A stretch of 64,000 bases of DNA from Balaenoptera acutorostrata (GCF_949987535.1 NC_080081.1:33458428-33522427), one strand, 5' to 3'. Shown: positions 12,896 to 24,229, numbered from the stretch's first letter. Notes: generated by a model not told the origin, from the sequence alone. Translations and numbers: made by a program.

Positions 12896-14090
12896 AGTTG
12901 ACCCTTGAACAACAGGGTTTGAACTGTTTGGGTCCACTCAAACATGAATATTTTTCAATAAATACATTGGAAAAAATTTTTGGAGATTTGCAACAATTTG
13001 AAAAAACTTGCAGATGAACTGTGTAGCCCTGAAATATCGAAAAAACTAAGAAAAAGGTAAGTCATGAATGCATAAAGTATATGTAGACACTTCTCTATTT
13101 GTATATAGGCATAAGGTAATATTTAATATAAATTAATGTGTTTTCTTACTGTTTTATAACTGTGCTGTCAAAGAATTACATTACCGTACTGTATGTCTCT
13201 CTCATAATTGGAGACACTGCGTATCAGCCTATCATCACAAGTACGTTGTTTGTAAAAACATGTAACAATGTTTCCAGTACTGTATTATGAATATGACTAT
13301 AATACCATAAAAATTTTATAATGATTCATTCATTAGTGTATAGGCTAGGCTACTGTGAAGCAATCATACTGATTACACTGGGTTGTGATAAAGCAATCAT
13401 ATTGCTGCTTCTTCGTTATCCATGCACGAATTTTAATACCTATAAATAAATGTCAATTTCTTTTTCACATTATCGTTTCATTTTTTTGGTAATATATATT
13501 TTTTATTGAAGGGTAGTTGATTTACAATGTTGTATTAGTTTCTGGTATACAGCAAAGTGAATATATATATATAATCCTTTTCATATTCTTTTCCATTATG
13601 GTTTATTACAAGGTATTGAATATAGTCCCCTGTCCTATACATTAGGAACTTGCTGTTTATCTATTTTACATATAGTAGTTTGTATTTGCTAATCCCAAAC
13701 TCCTAATTTATCCCTCTCCCACCTCTCTCTTCCTCTTTGGTAACCATAAGTTTGTTTTCTATGTCTGTGAGTCTGTTTTTGTTTTGTTAAGTAAGTTCAT
13801 TTGTATCATATTTTAGATTCTACATATAAATGATATCATGATATTTGTCTTTCTCCTTCTGACTTACCTCACTTGGTATGATAATCTCTAGGTCCATCTA
13901 ACTTTTCATTTTTGATATCTAGTGTTAGCAATACATATAACATCTACAGTGTTTTGTATCATATAAGACAATATTGATATAGGTACTGACAGATAATTCA
14001 TCTCGTAAACAGATGATGTAAATCTATGGTATTGATAAATACAGTAAAGTACTGTAAATTTATTTTCTTCTATGATTTTCTTCATAACAT
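12896..14090 (+). mobile_element. Tigger-like (TcMar) DNA transposon remnant, split by an L1 tail
   Basis: The left end reads CAGTTGACCCTTGAACAACA followed by GGGTTTGAACTG, the terminal inverted repeat I recall for Tigger-related human elements. The text GAGATTTGCAACAATTTGAA and the later ATGATTTTCTTCATAACATTTTC match the same family. The element stops at about 13477, is interrupted by L1 3' UTR, and resumes near 13903. The right-hand inverted repeat is not visible, so the copy is truncated. No transposase frame remains. Confidence 0.6.
13480..13900 (-). mobile_element. 5'-truncated L1 3' UTR inserted into the Tigger-like element
   Basis: Antisense L1 tail beginning with a T-rich run, then AAGGGTAGTTGATTTACAATG and GTATACAGCAAAGTGAATAT, ending near CTAGGTCCATCTA. 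A short similar sequence (TTCATTTTT) on both sides may be its target duplication. Contains a small (TA)n run near 13562. Confidence 0.75.
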
Positions 14091-15268
14091 TTTCTACACA
14101 TCTTCAAATCTTCTATCTCTGACTTCTGATTTCATCACAATATCACCTTCTTTCTTATAAGGACCCTTGAGATGGGCTCATCTGGATAATCTTATGTCAA
14201 GACTTTTGTGAATATTTTCTCTGAGGCATTTTCTTAATTTGGATACCATTCCTCTGTCAGATATAAGACTGCAATTACCTTCTCCTACTCTGTAGCTTAG
14301 TTCTTCATTTCTTAAAGATGTCTTCTATAAGAGCAGAAATTTTTAATTTTGATGAAGTCTACTTGGTAAATTTTTCTTTTATGGCAGTTGCTTTCAGGAT
14401 CCTGTCTAGGAAACTTTGTTACCCCCAGTTGCAAAAATACCCATATTTTCCACTAAAGATTTATAATTTTAGCTATTACTTGTAAGTCTCAAATTAATAT
14501 TAGTGTATAGTGTGAAATAAGGTTAAGGTTCATTTTCAAAAAGATGTCCAATTTTTTTTAGCACCATTTATTGAACAAACTTTCCTTTCTCTAGCTGAAT
14601 GGTATGCTTCCTTTATTAAAAATCAAATAATCAGACAAGTGTGGGTCTATTTCTTAGTTCTCTATTCTATTTTGTTGTTGTATTTGTCTTTCTTTATGTC
14701 AGTAGTATACTAGCTTGATACTGTAGCTTTATATTAAGTCTTGAAGTCTAAGTCTTGAAGTGTAACTCTTCCAATTTTGTTCTTTTTTTTCAAAATTATT
14801 TTGGTTATTCTAGTATGCATATGTTTTCTTTGCCTTTAGGCAAATAACAACAATGAAATTGCTGGATCACTGGATAGGCTGTTTGGTTTTATAACAAAGT
14901 GTCAGTTCTTCCACAGTCTCACCAACATTTGGTATAACCAGTCTTGCTAATTTCAGCCATTCTGGTAGGTGTGCCGTGGTATTATTAAAAGTAGACCTTT
15001 TAATAAGTCTTTTGAATTTCCACATAAACGGAATACAAAAATGTTAAAAAGAAAAAGGAATTATGATTGGGACAATACTGAATTTATAGAATTCATGATA
15101 TATCTATTGATGTTTTAGCAAGTCTTCTTTAATTTTTCTTAGCAATGGTTTGTATTTCATGTTGTTCAATCTATTCCTACGTATTTTATGTGTTTTGATA
15201 CTATTGTAAATGAAATTGCTTTTTTTTTTGAAATTGCTTTTTAAATTTCTTTTTCCAATTGTTTGCTT

Positions 15269-15271
<3 letters not shown>

Positions 15272-15308
<37 letters not shown>
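15272..15308. repeat. (TG)n microsatellite
   Basis: About eighteen uninterrupted TG units immediately beside the tail of the SINE at 15309-15778. Confidence 0.95.
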
Positions 15309-15309
<1 letters not shown>

Positions 15310-15778
15310 TTTTTTTAAATTTTATTTTTGGCTGTGTTGGGTCTTTGTAGCTGCGCAGGGGCTTTCTCTAGTTGCAGCAAGCGGGGGCTACTCTTTGTTG
15401 CGGTGCGCAGGCTTCTCATTGCGGTGGCTTCTCTTGTTGCAGAGCATGGGCTCCATGTGAGTGGGCTTCAGTAGTTGCCGCATGCGGGCTCAGTAGTCGG
15501 GGCACGCAGGCCCTAAAGCATGCAGGCTTCAGTAGTTGCAGTGCATGGGCTCAGTAGTTGCAGTGCGTGGCCTCTAGGGCATGCAGGCTTCAGTAGTTGT
15601 GGTGTGCAGGCTCAGTAGTCATGGCTCGCGGGCTCTAGAGTGCAGGCTCAGTAGTTGTGGCGCACAGGCTTAGTTGCTCTGTGGCATGTGGGATCTCAGT
15701 TCCCCGACCAGGGATCAAACCCATGTCCCCTGCATTGGCAGGTGGATTCTTAACCACTGCACCACCAGGGAAGCCCGA
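15309..15778 (-). mobile_element. CHR-type SINE with expanded internal repeats
   Basis: Reverse orientation, about 470 bp against about 300-350 bp for the others. The extra length comes from repeated units built on CTTCAGTAGTTGTGG / GGCTCAGTAGTTG between about 15465 and 15670. It ends ACCACCAGGGAAGCCC and has a short target duplication GCTTCTAGT on each side (from 15265 and at 15779-15787). Confidence 0.88.
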
Positions 15779-16714
15779 GCTTCTAGTATATTTCTGTGTA
15801 ATTATTATAGCCTGTTAAATTTACTTATCAGTGTTAGTGATTGTTTTGTAATCTGAAAATACAGTCTTCTTATTCTTTTCCGAACTTTATACTTATTTTT
15901 CCTTTCTTGCCTTAGTTCACAGGCTAGGAGTTCAAATACAATGTTTAATGTAAGTTATGAAAATAGAAATCCTTGCTTGGTTCTCTCCTTTAAAGGGAAA
16001 GCATTTGATATTTCATTATTAGGTATAATATTAGCTGTATGTTTTTTGTAGATATCTTTTATCAGATCCAGGAAGTTCTCTTCTACTCCTAATTTGTTTA
16101 GACAGAGGGATATCTGCAAAACTATAGAGATAAAGAAGTATGGAACTTTCAAAATAATGCAATATGATAGGGAATGGCAAGGCATAAAAAAGTACAAAGA
16201 TAAATAAGTCTAATCATAAAAAGACATGTTAAGGAATTTGACTTTAGGCTGTTTAAAGTTGATAGGGGCATTAAAGCAGGTGTATGGTATGATCAAATCT
16301 GTATTTTATAAAGATTACTCAGACTCCATGAAGAAACTGAAGATAAATTTGGAAACTATTGTAATTATCAGACATTGGCCTTGGAAATTTAAGAAAAAGG
16401 CAATGATAGGGATAAAACAGAAGTTTTTCTTAAACTGGGCTATCAACACAATACAGTCTTTACAAGAAAAGGTGCCCCAAATAAAGTCAACCTCAACTTC
16501 AATTGAAGCTTAAACCCATTTTTATAAGAATGTCACTATTATTTCTGACTTCTGAACAGAAATAATGTACTGTAGCAAACATCACAGTCAATGGTGAAAT
16601 GTTAATTTAGAATATTCCCTTGGAGTCAGGGACAACACTGGAAGACAGAAAATAAGAGGAAAAAAAAGAAGTAGAAATTAAAGTCAAAGTCTATAACACA
16701 GTGCATGCAATGAA

Positions 16715-16750
16715 TTTCTATCTGTCCTTCAATTTCTATCTGTCCCTCAT
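16715..16750. repeat. Two-copy tandem repeat of 18 bp
   Basis: AATTTCTATCTGTCCTTC is followed directly by AATTTCTATCTGTCCCTC, one difference. Confidence 0.85.
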
Positions 16751-16950
16751 TGAAATGTCATCTCCCCTCTCAGGGATTCCTCACCTCCAACATGGAATTA
16801 ACTCAAGATCTCTTCTGTACTTACAACAAGAACTGCCTCTCTCTTGCTAATAGCACTTTAATTATCTGTTAATATGTTTGTCTCTCCCAGTAGACTAGAC
16901 TAGGAATACCTATAAGCAAGAATTATTACATGAACTCCATATCCCCATAT

Positions 16951-17074
16951 CCTGGCATATGTATTCACTTAATAATTGTTTAATGAATGAGCTAAATAAA
17001 TGAAAAGATAAAACCTTGGCATATGTAATCACTTTATTGCTGAATGAGTGAGGTAAATAAGTGAAAAGATAAAA
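16951..17074. repeat. Tandem duplication of about 62 bp in a MIR-like tail
   Basis: Unit one (16951-17013) and unit two (17014-17074) both begin CCT(T)GGCATATGTA and end GTGAAAAGATAAAA or TGAAAAGATAAAA, with about ten differences and small gaps. The wording (TTGTTTAATGAATGAG) resembles a MIR 3' end. Confidence 0.75.
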
Positions 17075-17136
17075 TCGATCATAGTTAACCATATTTTTTT
17101 GTGATCTCAACTACCAGAATTAAAGTTAACTAATTT

Positions 17137-17442
17137 AAAATAATTAATTAATTAATTAATTAGGCTGTTTTGGGTCTTCGGTGCTGTGCACAGGCTTTCC
17201 CTAGTTGCGGTGAGTGAGGCTATTCTTTGTTGTGGAGCACGGGCTCTAGGAGCACGGGCTTCAGTAGTTGTGGCACGTGGGCTTTAGTAGTTGTGGCCCG
17301 CGGGCTCTAGAGTGCAGGCTCAGTAGTTGTGGTGCACCGGTTTAGTTGCTCCGTGGCATGTGGGATTTCCTGGACCAGGCCTGAACCCGTGTCCCCTGCA
17401 CTGGCAGGCAGACTCTAAACCACTGCGCCACCAGGGAAGTCC
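17137..17442 (-). mobile_element. CHR-type SINE
   Basis: Reverse-orientation copy starting with an (AATT)n tail and ending CCACCAGGGAAGTCC. Perfect 15-bp target duplication AAAGTTAACTAATTT (17122-17136 and 17443-17457). It lies about 150 bp from the PIBF1 exon at 17597. Confidence 0.92.
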
Positions 17443-17596
17443 AAAGTTAACTAATTTTTAAAATGTAAAGTATTCTTTCAAAAAAAAAGTTACAAGTTAT
17501 ATTTCAAAGAAATATAGCAAAGCAGTTTTAGAAACAGTATCAGGTTCCTTGTGCTGCCAGAAAAAAAAGCTGTGTGTGGAGTGGTGGGAGACTTAC

Positions 17597-17747
17597 TTTC
17601 TGCAGTTTGCATTATTATTTCATCAAGCTCTTTTTCCAGTTTCTCATAAATGTCTAGCCTTGCCTGATGTTCAGAGTTCTGTGCTTGAAGTTCAGTAATA
17701 CGTTTTTCAGAAGAGGCTTGGAGACTATAAAATTCTTTAGTTAAAAC
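17597..17747 (-). CDS. PIBF1: PIBF1 (CEP90) internal coding exon
   Basis: A 151-bp minus-strand exon. The acceptor reads CACTCTTAG and the donor is a consensus GTAAGT. It starts on a codon boundary with [20 protein letters not shown], has 50 whole codons through the [20 protein letters not shown] region to IIMQTAE, and ends one base into the next codon (isoleucine, completed by the exon at 9673-9763). The protein is a continuous coiled coil with regularly spaced leucines and many Glu/Lys residues. It corresponds to about residues 497-547 of human PIBF1 and appears essentially unchanged from the human sequence I remember. Such conservation between repeat-filled introns, with intact splice sites, shows a working exon rather than a pseudogene. 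Confidence 0.96.
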
Positions 17748-18176
17748 CTAAGAGTGGAAGAAAAAAAATTGCAAAGGCAGAATTAAAGAGGTTGACAGTT
17801 AAGACAAAAACATGATACAAAATTTTTTTTTAATGATTTAGACATGAAGAGAAAGTAGCTCAATTAAGACGACTGAGGAGGTAAAATACATTTATTTCTG
17901 AGGAAAATAATTAATTTGTTTTAAAATGAAAATTATGAAGCACTTTACTACATAAATTGAAAAAAATTTAAAACTTAGTAATAGTTATAGGAGTAACATT
18001 AGCATTTGCTTATTAGAATTCAAAAAATTCCATAATGCTATACTCCTCACCTAGGTGGAGGTTATTTATCTGGTGACCACAGGTATTTGAGAAAGGCTTA
18101 CAGAGCTGTGTGTAAAAATTATATACTCATAATGAGTCCTTCAGTTTTCCACCAGAGATTATTTCATTTAGTCTTT

Positions 18177-18525
18177 TTAAAAATTTATTTATTTATTTAT
18201 TTATGTCTGCGTTGGGTCTTCGTTGCTGTGCGCAGGCTTTCTCTAGTTGCAGTGAGTAGGGGCTACTCTTCGTTGTAGTGCGCGGGCTTCTCATTGCAGT
18301 GGCTTCTCTTGTTGTGGATCACGGGCTCTAGGTGTGCAGGCTTCAGTAGTTGTGGCACGTGGGCTCAGTAGTTGTGGCTCGCGGGCTCTAGAGTGCAGGC
18401 TCAGTAGTTGTGGTGCACAGGCTTAGTTGTTTGGCGGCACGTGGGATCTTCCCGGACCAGGGCTCGAACCCGTGTCCCCTGCATTGGCAGGCAGATTCTT
18501 AACCACTGCGCCACCAGGGAAGTCC
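18177..18525 (-). mobile_element. CHR-type SINE, long form
   Basis: Reverse copy with an (ATTT)n tail, body with repeated CAGTAGTTGTGG motifs and end CCACCAGGGAAGTCC. Flanks share an imperfect duplication (ATTTCATTTAGTCT and ATTGCATTTACTCT), so it is older than the short-type copies. Confidence 0.88.
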
Positions 18526-18945
18526 TATTGCATTTACTCTTACCATGGTTTTAATAAGATTTTTGGTTTGCTGAACAATCAAAAATTCAAAGCAGCAAAT
18601 CAAAATGTAAATGTGAAGTGCTACTCGGCGCAGTATCAGAAAATGCCTTTGTATAGAAAGAAAGGCTAAAAAATTATTAAAAAGAGATATAAAAGACATG
18701 GAAATTGGAGTTATTTTATGGAAGAACAAAAAATCCTGTATTCTCCTATGGACTCATTGAAGGAATCACTAGGGTGACAATAATGAATTCACTAAAAAAG
18801 GAGACATTTTTAGTAACAAAGGAATGTTCTAATGCTTACATTAAATTCCAACTATCTAGAAAGTTTACTTACTACTACAGACTAAATTATGGGGTGGTAT
18901 TACACTTACTTCCTAACACAACATAAGTAATGTAGTATTTCCTGA

Positions 18946-19155
18946 GAAGCAGTAGAATATTATGGTAAGAATATGGTTTGGAGCCAGAAAGATTTGGATT
19001 TCAATCCTGGCTTTGACACTTATTCGTTGTGATCTTAGGTGATTATTCTTTGTATGCCTACCTCAGAATACTGCTGGAAGGATTACATGAGAGGATAAAC
19101 TCACAGTGCTTAGCAGAGTGTCTAGAACATAGTAAAAGTGCTGAAAAATATTATT
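18946..19155 (+). mobile_element. MIR
   Basis: Has the MIR order: GGTTTGGAGCCAGAAAGATT, ATCCTGGCTTTGACACTTA, GTGATCTTAGGTGA, then ATGAGAGGATAAACTCACAG and a CACAGTGCTTAGCAGAG-like end. Diverged but clear. Confidence 0.75.
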
Positions 19156-19429
19156 ATCACTGCAGGAAATACAACTATGAGAACTTTGTATTAAATGGTT
19201 TGTAAAAATGAGATGTACTGCTTTAATTATCCTGAATTCTCTATTAGTTTCTCTAATGACAAAGTTCACCTTAACAAATGTATGTGACTGTGTGCTTCCT
19301 GTGATGGGGAGAAAGAAGATGTGGAAGATATATTTACAGTTTTTAACAAGCAGAAATTCTGATTTAATATTCTTTTAATCTATTCCATCTCACTTTCTTA
19401 AATTATTTCCATCAGAACTCCCCCCCCGG

Positions 19430-19560
19430 GGACTTCCCTGGTGGTGCAGTGGTTAAGATTCCGTGCTCCCAGTGCAGAGGGCACAGGTTCGATCCCTGGT
19501 TGGGGAACTCAGCTCCCGCATGCTGCATGGTGAGGCCAAACAAATAAATTAATTAATTAA
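19430..19560 (+). mobile_element. Short tRNA-Glu SINE (about 130-bp type)
   Basis: GGACTTCCCTGGTGGTGCAGTGG, B-box-like GGTTCGATCCC, GGTTGGGGAACTCAGCTCCC and a short AATAAATTAATT tail. It is the short form without the CHR long body and is flanked on both sides by C-runs. Confidence 0.88.
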
Positions 19561-19849
19561 CCCCCCCTCCCCCAACCCTAGATAAACTAAACATCATTCC
19601 CCACCCTCCAAATACATTCCTTTGGAGGGCGGAGAAAGAACAGCATGGGAATAATATCTGTAGGATGATTTCTAGTGTCCCTGATTGGGTCAGAAAAAGA
19701 AAATTCCTGTTTTAGCATTATTCATTCTTGCTGGCTGGAAATGTTTTCTAGAGAATTTATTATAACAAAATCACCACACAGTTTGACAATCTGGAGCTTT
19801 CAGAGAGTTCATTACATTGGGATGTAATTCATTAAGAATCTGGTGGCTG

Positions 19850-20118
19850 GACTTCCCTGGCGACACAGTGGTTGGGAATCCACCTGCCAATGCAGGGGAC
19901 ATGGGTTCGAGCCCTGGTCCGGGAGGATCCCACATGACGCGGAGCAACTGGGCCCGTGCGCCACAACTGCTGAGCCCGCATGCCTAGAGCCCGTGCTCCG
20001 CAACAAGAGAAGCCCCCGCTTGCCGCAAGTAGAGAAAAGCCCGTGAGCAGCAACGAAGACCCAACGCAGCCAAAAAAATAAAAATAAATAAATAAAAAAT
20101 AATTAAAAAAAAAAAAAA
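19850..20118 (+). mobile_element. CHR-type SINE with internal deletion
   Basis: GACTTCCCTGGCGACACAGTGG to an A-rich tail. Perfect 16-bp target duplication AAGAATCTGGTGGCTG (19834-19849 and 20119-20134). It is shorter than the standard long form, with the middle of the body missing. Confidence 0.92.
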
Positions 20119-21059
20119 AAGAATCTGGTGGCTGAATTCCCTGTCGAAAGAGAGGATCAGTAAGGATAGTGTTAAATGGCAATTCCTACAGCACAGCTGA
20201 TACCTTTCATCTGTACCCCACTTTCTCCAATAAAAATACCACACAAAGAAAAACTGCAGAAATGGATATCTAAAGAGATAAAGAATCAAAATGTTGAAGA
20301 TGAGATATTTCATAAAATACTATTTTAAGAAGAGACTTAAAAGTAGTATTAAATTGAGAGGTACAATTTAAAATTCTCATTCATAACATAGAGAAGAGAT
20401 TGTCAGAAACTTTTGACTTGGGGTACCTTCCAATACCTCAGTACCCCATGGTAGTGAATTCTCCTTTGTTATGGATTTGTCTGAGTGGCTGCTATGAAAA
20501 AATTTATTACAGTTTCTGAGAAGCCATTGAAGAACTTGATTATTGGACCTATGGAAGGCTATTACATTAAAGATTCTTTAGGAAAAAACCAATCTATGAA
20601 CATTTGAGTTTAAACACGAATGCAAAAAATAGGTCAACTGCTTTTAGGAATCCATTAAATATCAAGCTTTCACAGTGGATATATCTCCTTCCTTTAAATA
20701 ATAGAATGATAATACAAAATTATATAAAATTATATAGATAACACATATATAAAATGAATGAAAATACAAAATTATAGGTCAATAATTGCTTTAGAAAGAG
20801 ACAAAAATATAAAGCCAGTGTTTTGAAAGCTTTTGGCAATTTATAATTAAGAAAAAATAGAACAAATTGTTCCCCAGCTATAAATCAATGAGAATACTGG
20901 GTAAAAGCCACTGAAAAGTACATAGTTATAGCAATCTCTACCTTTCACAAAATTATTTCTCGCTGAATTCATTATAAATAACAATTGTCTAAGATACCTT
21001 CTACTACTTCAGAAAAATGGATTCAAACAATGGTACTATATTAGCTTTCATCAAACCAT

Positions 21060-21165
21060 TCACTCACTCACTAAATACTTATTGAGCATCCACCATAAGT
21101 GAGGCGCTGTGTTAGGCATCGGTGACACAGTAATAAATAAACAGTCCTTGTCCTCTCAAAGATCC
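21060..21165. mobile_element. L2-like 3' fragment
   Basis: AAATACTTATTGAGCATCCACC, then GAGGCGCTGTGTTAGGCATC and CAGTAATAAATAAACAGTCC, the typical L2 3' UTR wording. Confidence 0.55.
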
Positions 21166-21333
21166 TAATTTAACAAAGGAGAAGCTGTAAAGAAACTCCC
21201 CTACAGCCTCAGCTTTATCAACCAAAGTTTTTAGAATCATAATATTTTTTACAAAGCTGTTTTTCCATGTAAGACCTTTACACAAGAGAACACAATAATT
21301 ATTAGTCACCTGCATCCACAGACCAAGTGGGTA

Positions 21334-21375
21334 GGTCTATGGGAAAGTGGTTTTCATACCACTTTCCCATAGACC
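21334..21375. repeat. Perfect 18-bp inverted repeat (hairpin), 6-base loop
   Basis: Left arm GGTCTATGGGAAAGTGGT (21334-21351), loop TTTCAT, right arm ACCACTTTCCCATAGACC (21358-21375): an exact reverse complement. It lies in intron sequence in which I recognise no mobile element. Confidence 0.95.
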
Positions 21376-22011
21376 GCCTAAAGTCGCAGCCTTTAGGAGG
21401 TCGAGAAATCAATTTAAACTGCAACCAGCTAAAAATAATAGAATAGAATGGTTTAGAGAACATCAGCGCTGTATGTTGTGAAGTACTGGTGAGTGAAATC
21501 TTTGTTTCAGTACAGAGAGAGTGGAAGTGCTTCTCCACCTTCCTAAATATAACCCCACCCCCCATCCCAAACACATCCTCAAGCACAGCCATCCAATGTG
21601 AAAAGAAAAAGAGACTGCTAGGAATTATAAAATTAAACCACGAAAAATTCCAAAAGATGAATACAAAATCAGAGCTAATCTAAAATGTGTGGGAGAGTCA
21701 GCAGTAGCAGATTATGACTGCAGCAATTTCCCAAAGAAGGTACCTGAAGAAGTTTTAAATGCTGAACACTGCTTTGTTTAGAAGTAAGCATCATCTACAA
21801 TTTTTACTTATGTTTCTTTAAATATGTATTATTTAACATTGTTTTTATGTTTTTCCCTAAGGCTTTATTTTCTGAGACTCTATTTTGTTAGTTTTACTTA
21901 ACAGAGTACTTTTCAGAAATGAAATTTCTGAAAGATTGTTAAAATGAATACTTACATCATTAGCTAATTAATCATGTTAATGATATTACTGCACCTTTCA
22001 TTCCATGTTTT

Positions 22012-22227
22012 TAATTTTTATTTTTATTTTATTTATTTTTTAAAGATTTTATTGATGTGGACCATTTTTAAAGTCTTTATTGAATTTGTTACAATATTGC
22101 TTCTGTTTTACATTTTGGTTTGTTGGTCATGAGGCATGTGGGATCTTAGCTCCCCAACCAGGGATGGAACTCACACCCAGTGCATTGGAAGGCGAAGTCT
22201 TAACCACTGGACCGCCAGGGAAGTCCC
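22012..22227 (-). mobile_element. tRNA-Glu SINE with a different 3' body
   Basis: Reverse copy: TTTAAAGTCTTTATTGAATT, ATGAGGCATGTGGGATCTTAG, then TAACCACTGGACCGCCAGGG and AAGTCCC. The head is the shared CHR-type tRNA end, but the tail differs from the long CHR body. The left boundary is approximate. Confidence 0.75.
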
Positions 22228-22376
22228 ATGCTTAGTTGCAGCACGTGGGATCTTCAGTTGTGGCATGTGGGATCTTTAGTTGTGGCATGTGGGACCCAGT
22301 TCCCTGACCAGGGATCAAACCTGGGCCCCCTGCATTGGAAGCATGGAGTCTTAGCATGGACCACGAGGGAAGTCCC
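22228..22376 (-). mobile_element. Short tRNA-Glu SINE, diverged
   Basis: Reverse copy with repeated GTGGCATGTGGGATCTTTAG units, CTGACCAGGGATCAAACCTG and end CACGAGGGAAGTCCC. It abuts the previous SINE head to tail. Confidence 0.75.
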
Positions 22377-22394
22377 TCATTCAGTGTTATTATT

Positions 22395-22721
22395 TTTTTA
22401 ATTTTTTATTTTTTTTAAAATAAATTTATTTATTTTTGGCTGCATTGGGTCTTCGTTGCTGCACGCGGGTTTTTTCTAGTGGCGGGGAGCGGGGGCTACT
22501 CTTCATTGCTGTGCACGAGCTTCTCATTGCAGTGGCTTCTCCTGTTGTGGAGCACGGGCTCTAGGCTGTGCGGGCTTCAGTAGTTGTGGTACGCGGGCTC
22601 AGTAGTTGTGGCTCGCGGGCTTAGTTGCTCCGCGGCATGTGGGATCTTCCCGGACCAGGGCTCGAACCCTGTCCCCTGCATTGGCAGGAGGATTCTTAAC
22701 CACTACGCCACCAGGGAAACC
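22395..22721 (-). mobile_element. CHR-type SINE, long form
   Basis: Reverse copy: AAATAAATTTATTTATTTTTGG, GCATTGGGTCTTCGTTGCTG, several CAGTAGTTGTGG units and end CACTACGCCACCAGGGAAACCC. Third in a run of same-strand SINEs. Confidence 0.87.
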
Positions 22722-22952
22722 CTCCATTTTCTAGTTAAATGAGATTTCCCATTTAAGGGTACTTTTGCCAGCATTTTAAAAACAACAAACAGACCTATGG
22801 CAATTTGCATTTCTTTTCTTAGAAATGGTCCATCCCTTCTTTCCACCTCTTTATCTAAAAGAGGAAGGTATGTCCTCTTGATAAGAGATCTTTAAAACTT
22901 AAGGACACAGGCTCGTTCTCATACATAACACAAATATTATTTATAAAGCTCA

Positions 22953-23204
<252 letters not shown>

Positions 23205-23949
23205 TTATAAAACACTAAAGAAATCTCGATCTATAGAAACATAAACATTACTTCTACTTTTTTCTATATCCCCATATTATTATGCAGTTAATAACTTTTA
23301 TTTATTCAGCAAAGCTTTTGTAAATAATTTAGAGAGGCATATGTATGGAAATATGCTAAGTCCAGGAAACAAAACATACCAATTAAACTTCCTCTACTCC
23401 TCCCCTATTTTCATTCCTTCCATCCAAAAATAGTTATTACCTGTCTATGATTATTATTATTTTGTAAGACATTTAAAATAAAAAATGGTAAGAACAAGTT
23501 TCAGTTACATTGCTTAAAATGACTTAATTTCCATATATTTCATAGGCCTTCGTAAACCTATAGCATTGTTTCCAAACTTGCTATTTCATCTAAGTCTAAA
23601 TAATATCAGATGGAGAAGAATGGCATGAAATATGCACATTAACCTGCATCTTCTTGAGATATTTGTAAAATAAATTAAGTTAGTAAATATATATATCTGA
23701 ATATTACAAGAAAATACAATGTACAAATTACGAAGATAAATATAAAACGATAAGCAGTCTATTACAACACAGATAAGAAACATTCTCTTCATTGCATAGG
23801 TATAGCTAGTAATGAAAACATTTCCATTTAACATATAAATCACTGCATATTATAGATTTGAAAATGCTTCAAGTTGTCTGTGTTCTAACAGAAAGCAAAC
23901 AAAGACATATTACACCTTTTCAGGGAGCTATTATGAACCCAGTATAATG

Positions 23950-24010
23950 CTAGATGTTCCTAAAATTCATTTTTTCAAATATTTATTGAGCTAGACACCA
24001 TGCCAGGTAA
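23950..24010. mobile_element. Possible L2 3' fragment
   Basis: AAATATTTATTGAGCTAGACACC followed by ATGCCAGGTAAAT. Very short. Confidence 0.35.
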
Positions 24011-24077
24011 ATCTGTATATAATGGAAGACAAAATATGTTTTCTTTTTTTTCTTCCCCCTTAAAGAACTTAGTTTTC

Positions 24078-24205
24078 GGGAGTTCCCTGGTGGTCTAGTG
24101 GTTAAGATTGGCGCTTTCACTGCTGTGGCCCAGGGTTCAGTCCCTGTTCCGGGAACTGAGACCCTGGTTGGGGAACTGAGATCCCACAAGCCGCGTGGTG
24201 TGGCA

Positions 24206-24229
<24 letters not shown>
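24078..24229 (+). mobile_element. Short tRNA-Glu SINE with small internal duplication
   Basis: Begins GGGAGTTCCCTGGTGGTCTAG, has a B-box-like GGTTCAGTCCC and ends in an uninterrupted run of about 25 A. Target duplication AAAGAACTTAGTTTTC (24062-24077 and 24230-24245). The segment GGGAACTGAGA occurs twice in tandem inside the body. Confidence 0.92.

Larger units (their letters stand above)
14140..16110 (-). mobile_element. Old antisense L1 remnant, interrupted by a SINE
   Basis: Diverged antisense L1 ORF2/3' sequence (for example TTCCTCTGTCAGATATAAGA, TTTAGCACCATTTATTGAAC), continuing on the far side of the SINE at 15309-15778. The part after the SINE includes TTGCTTGGTTCTCTCCTTTA and the ORF2-derived region around 16020-16110. 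No frame survives. Confidence 0.65.
9764..17596 (-). other. PIBF1: PIBF1 intron of about 7.8 kb
   Basis: Lies between matched split-codon exons. The right half is dense in old elements: an L1 tail, a Tigger-like transposon split by a second L1 tail, a long antisense L1 remnant split by an unusually long SINE, a tandem-duplicated MIR-like tail, and another SINE. From 9764 to about 11100 and from about 11450 to 12560 I see mostly unclassified AT-rich sequence. Confidence 0.85.

Noticed and set aside
15272..15308. (TG)n run as a regulatory Z-DNA element
   Set aside because: Ordinary microsatellite next to a SINE tail, with no supporting context.
16226..16513. 95-codon plus-strand frame with basic residues
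   Set aside because: No family recognised, no splice or promoter context, and it lies in diverged repeat-like sequence.
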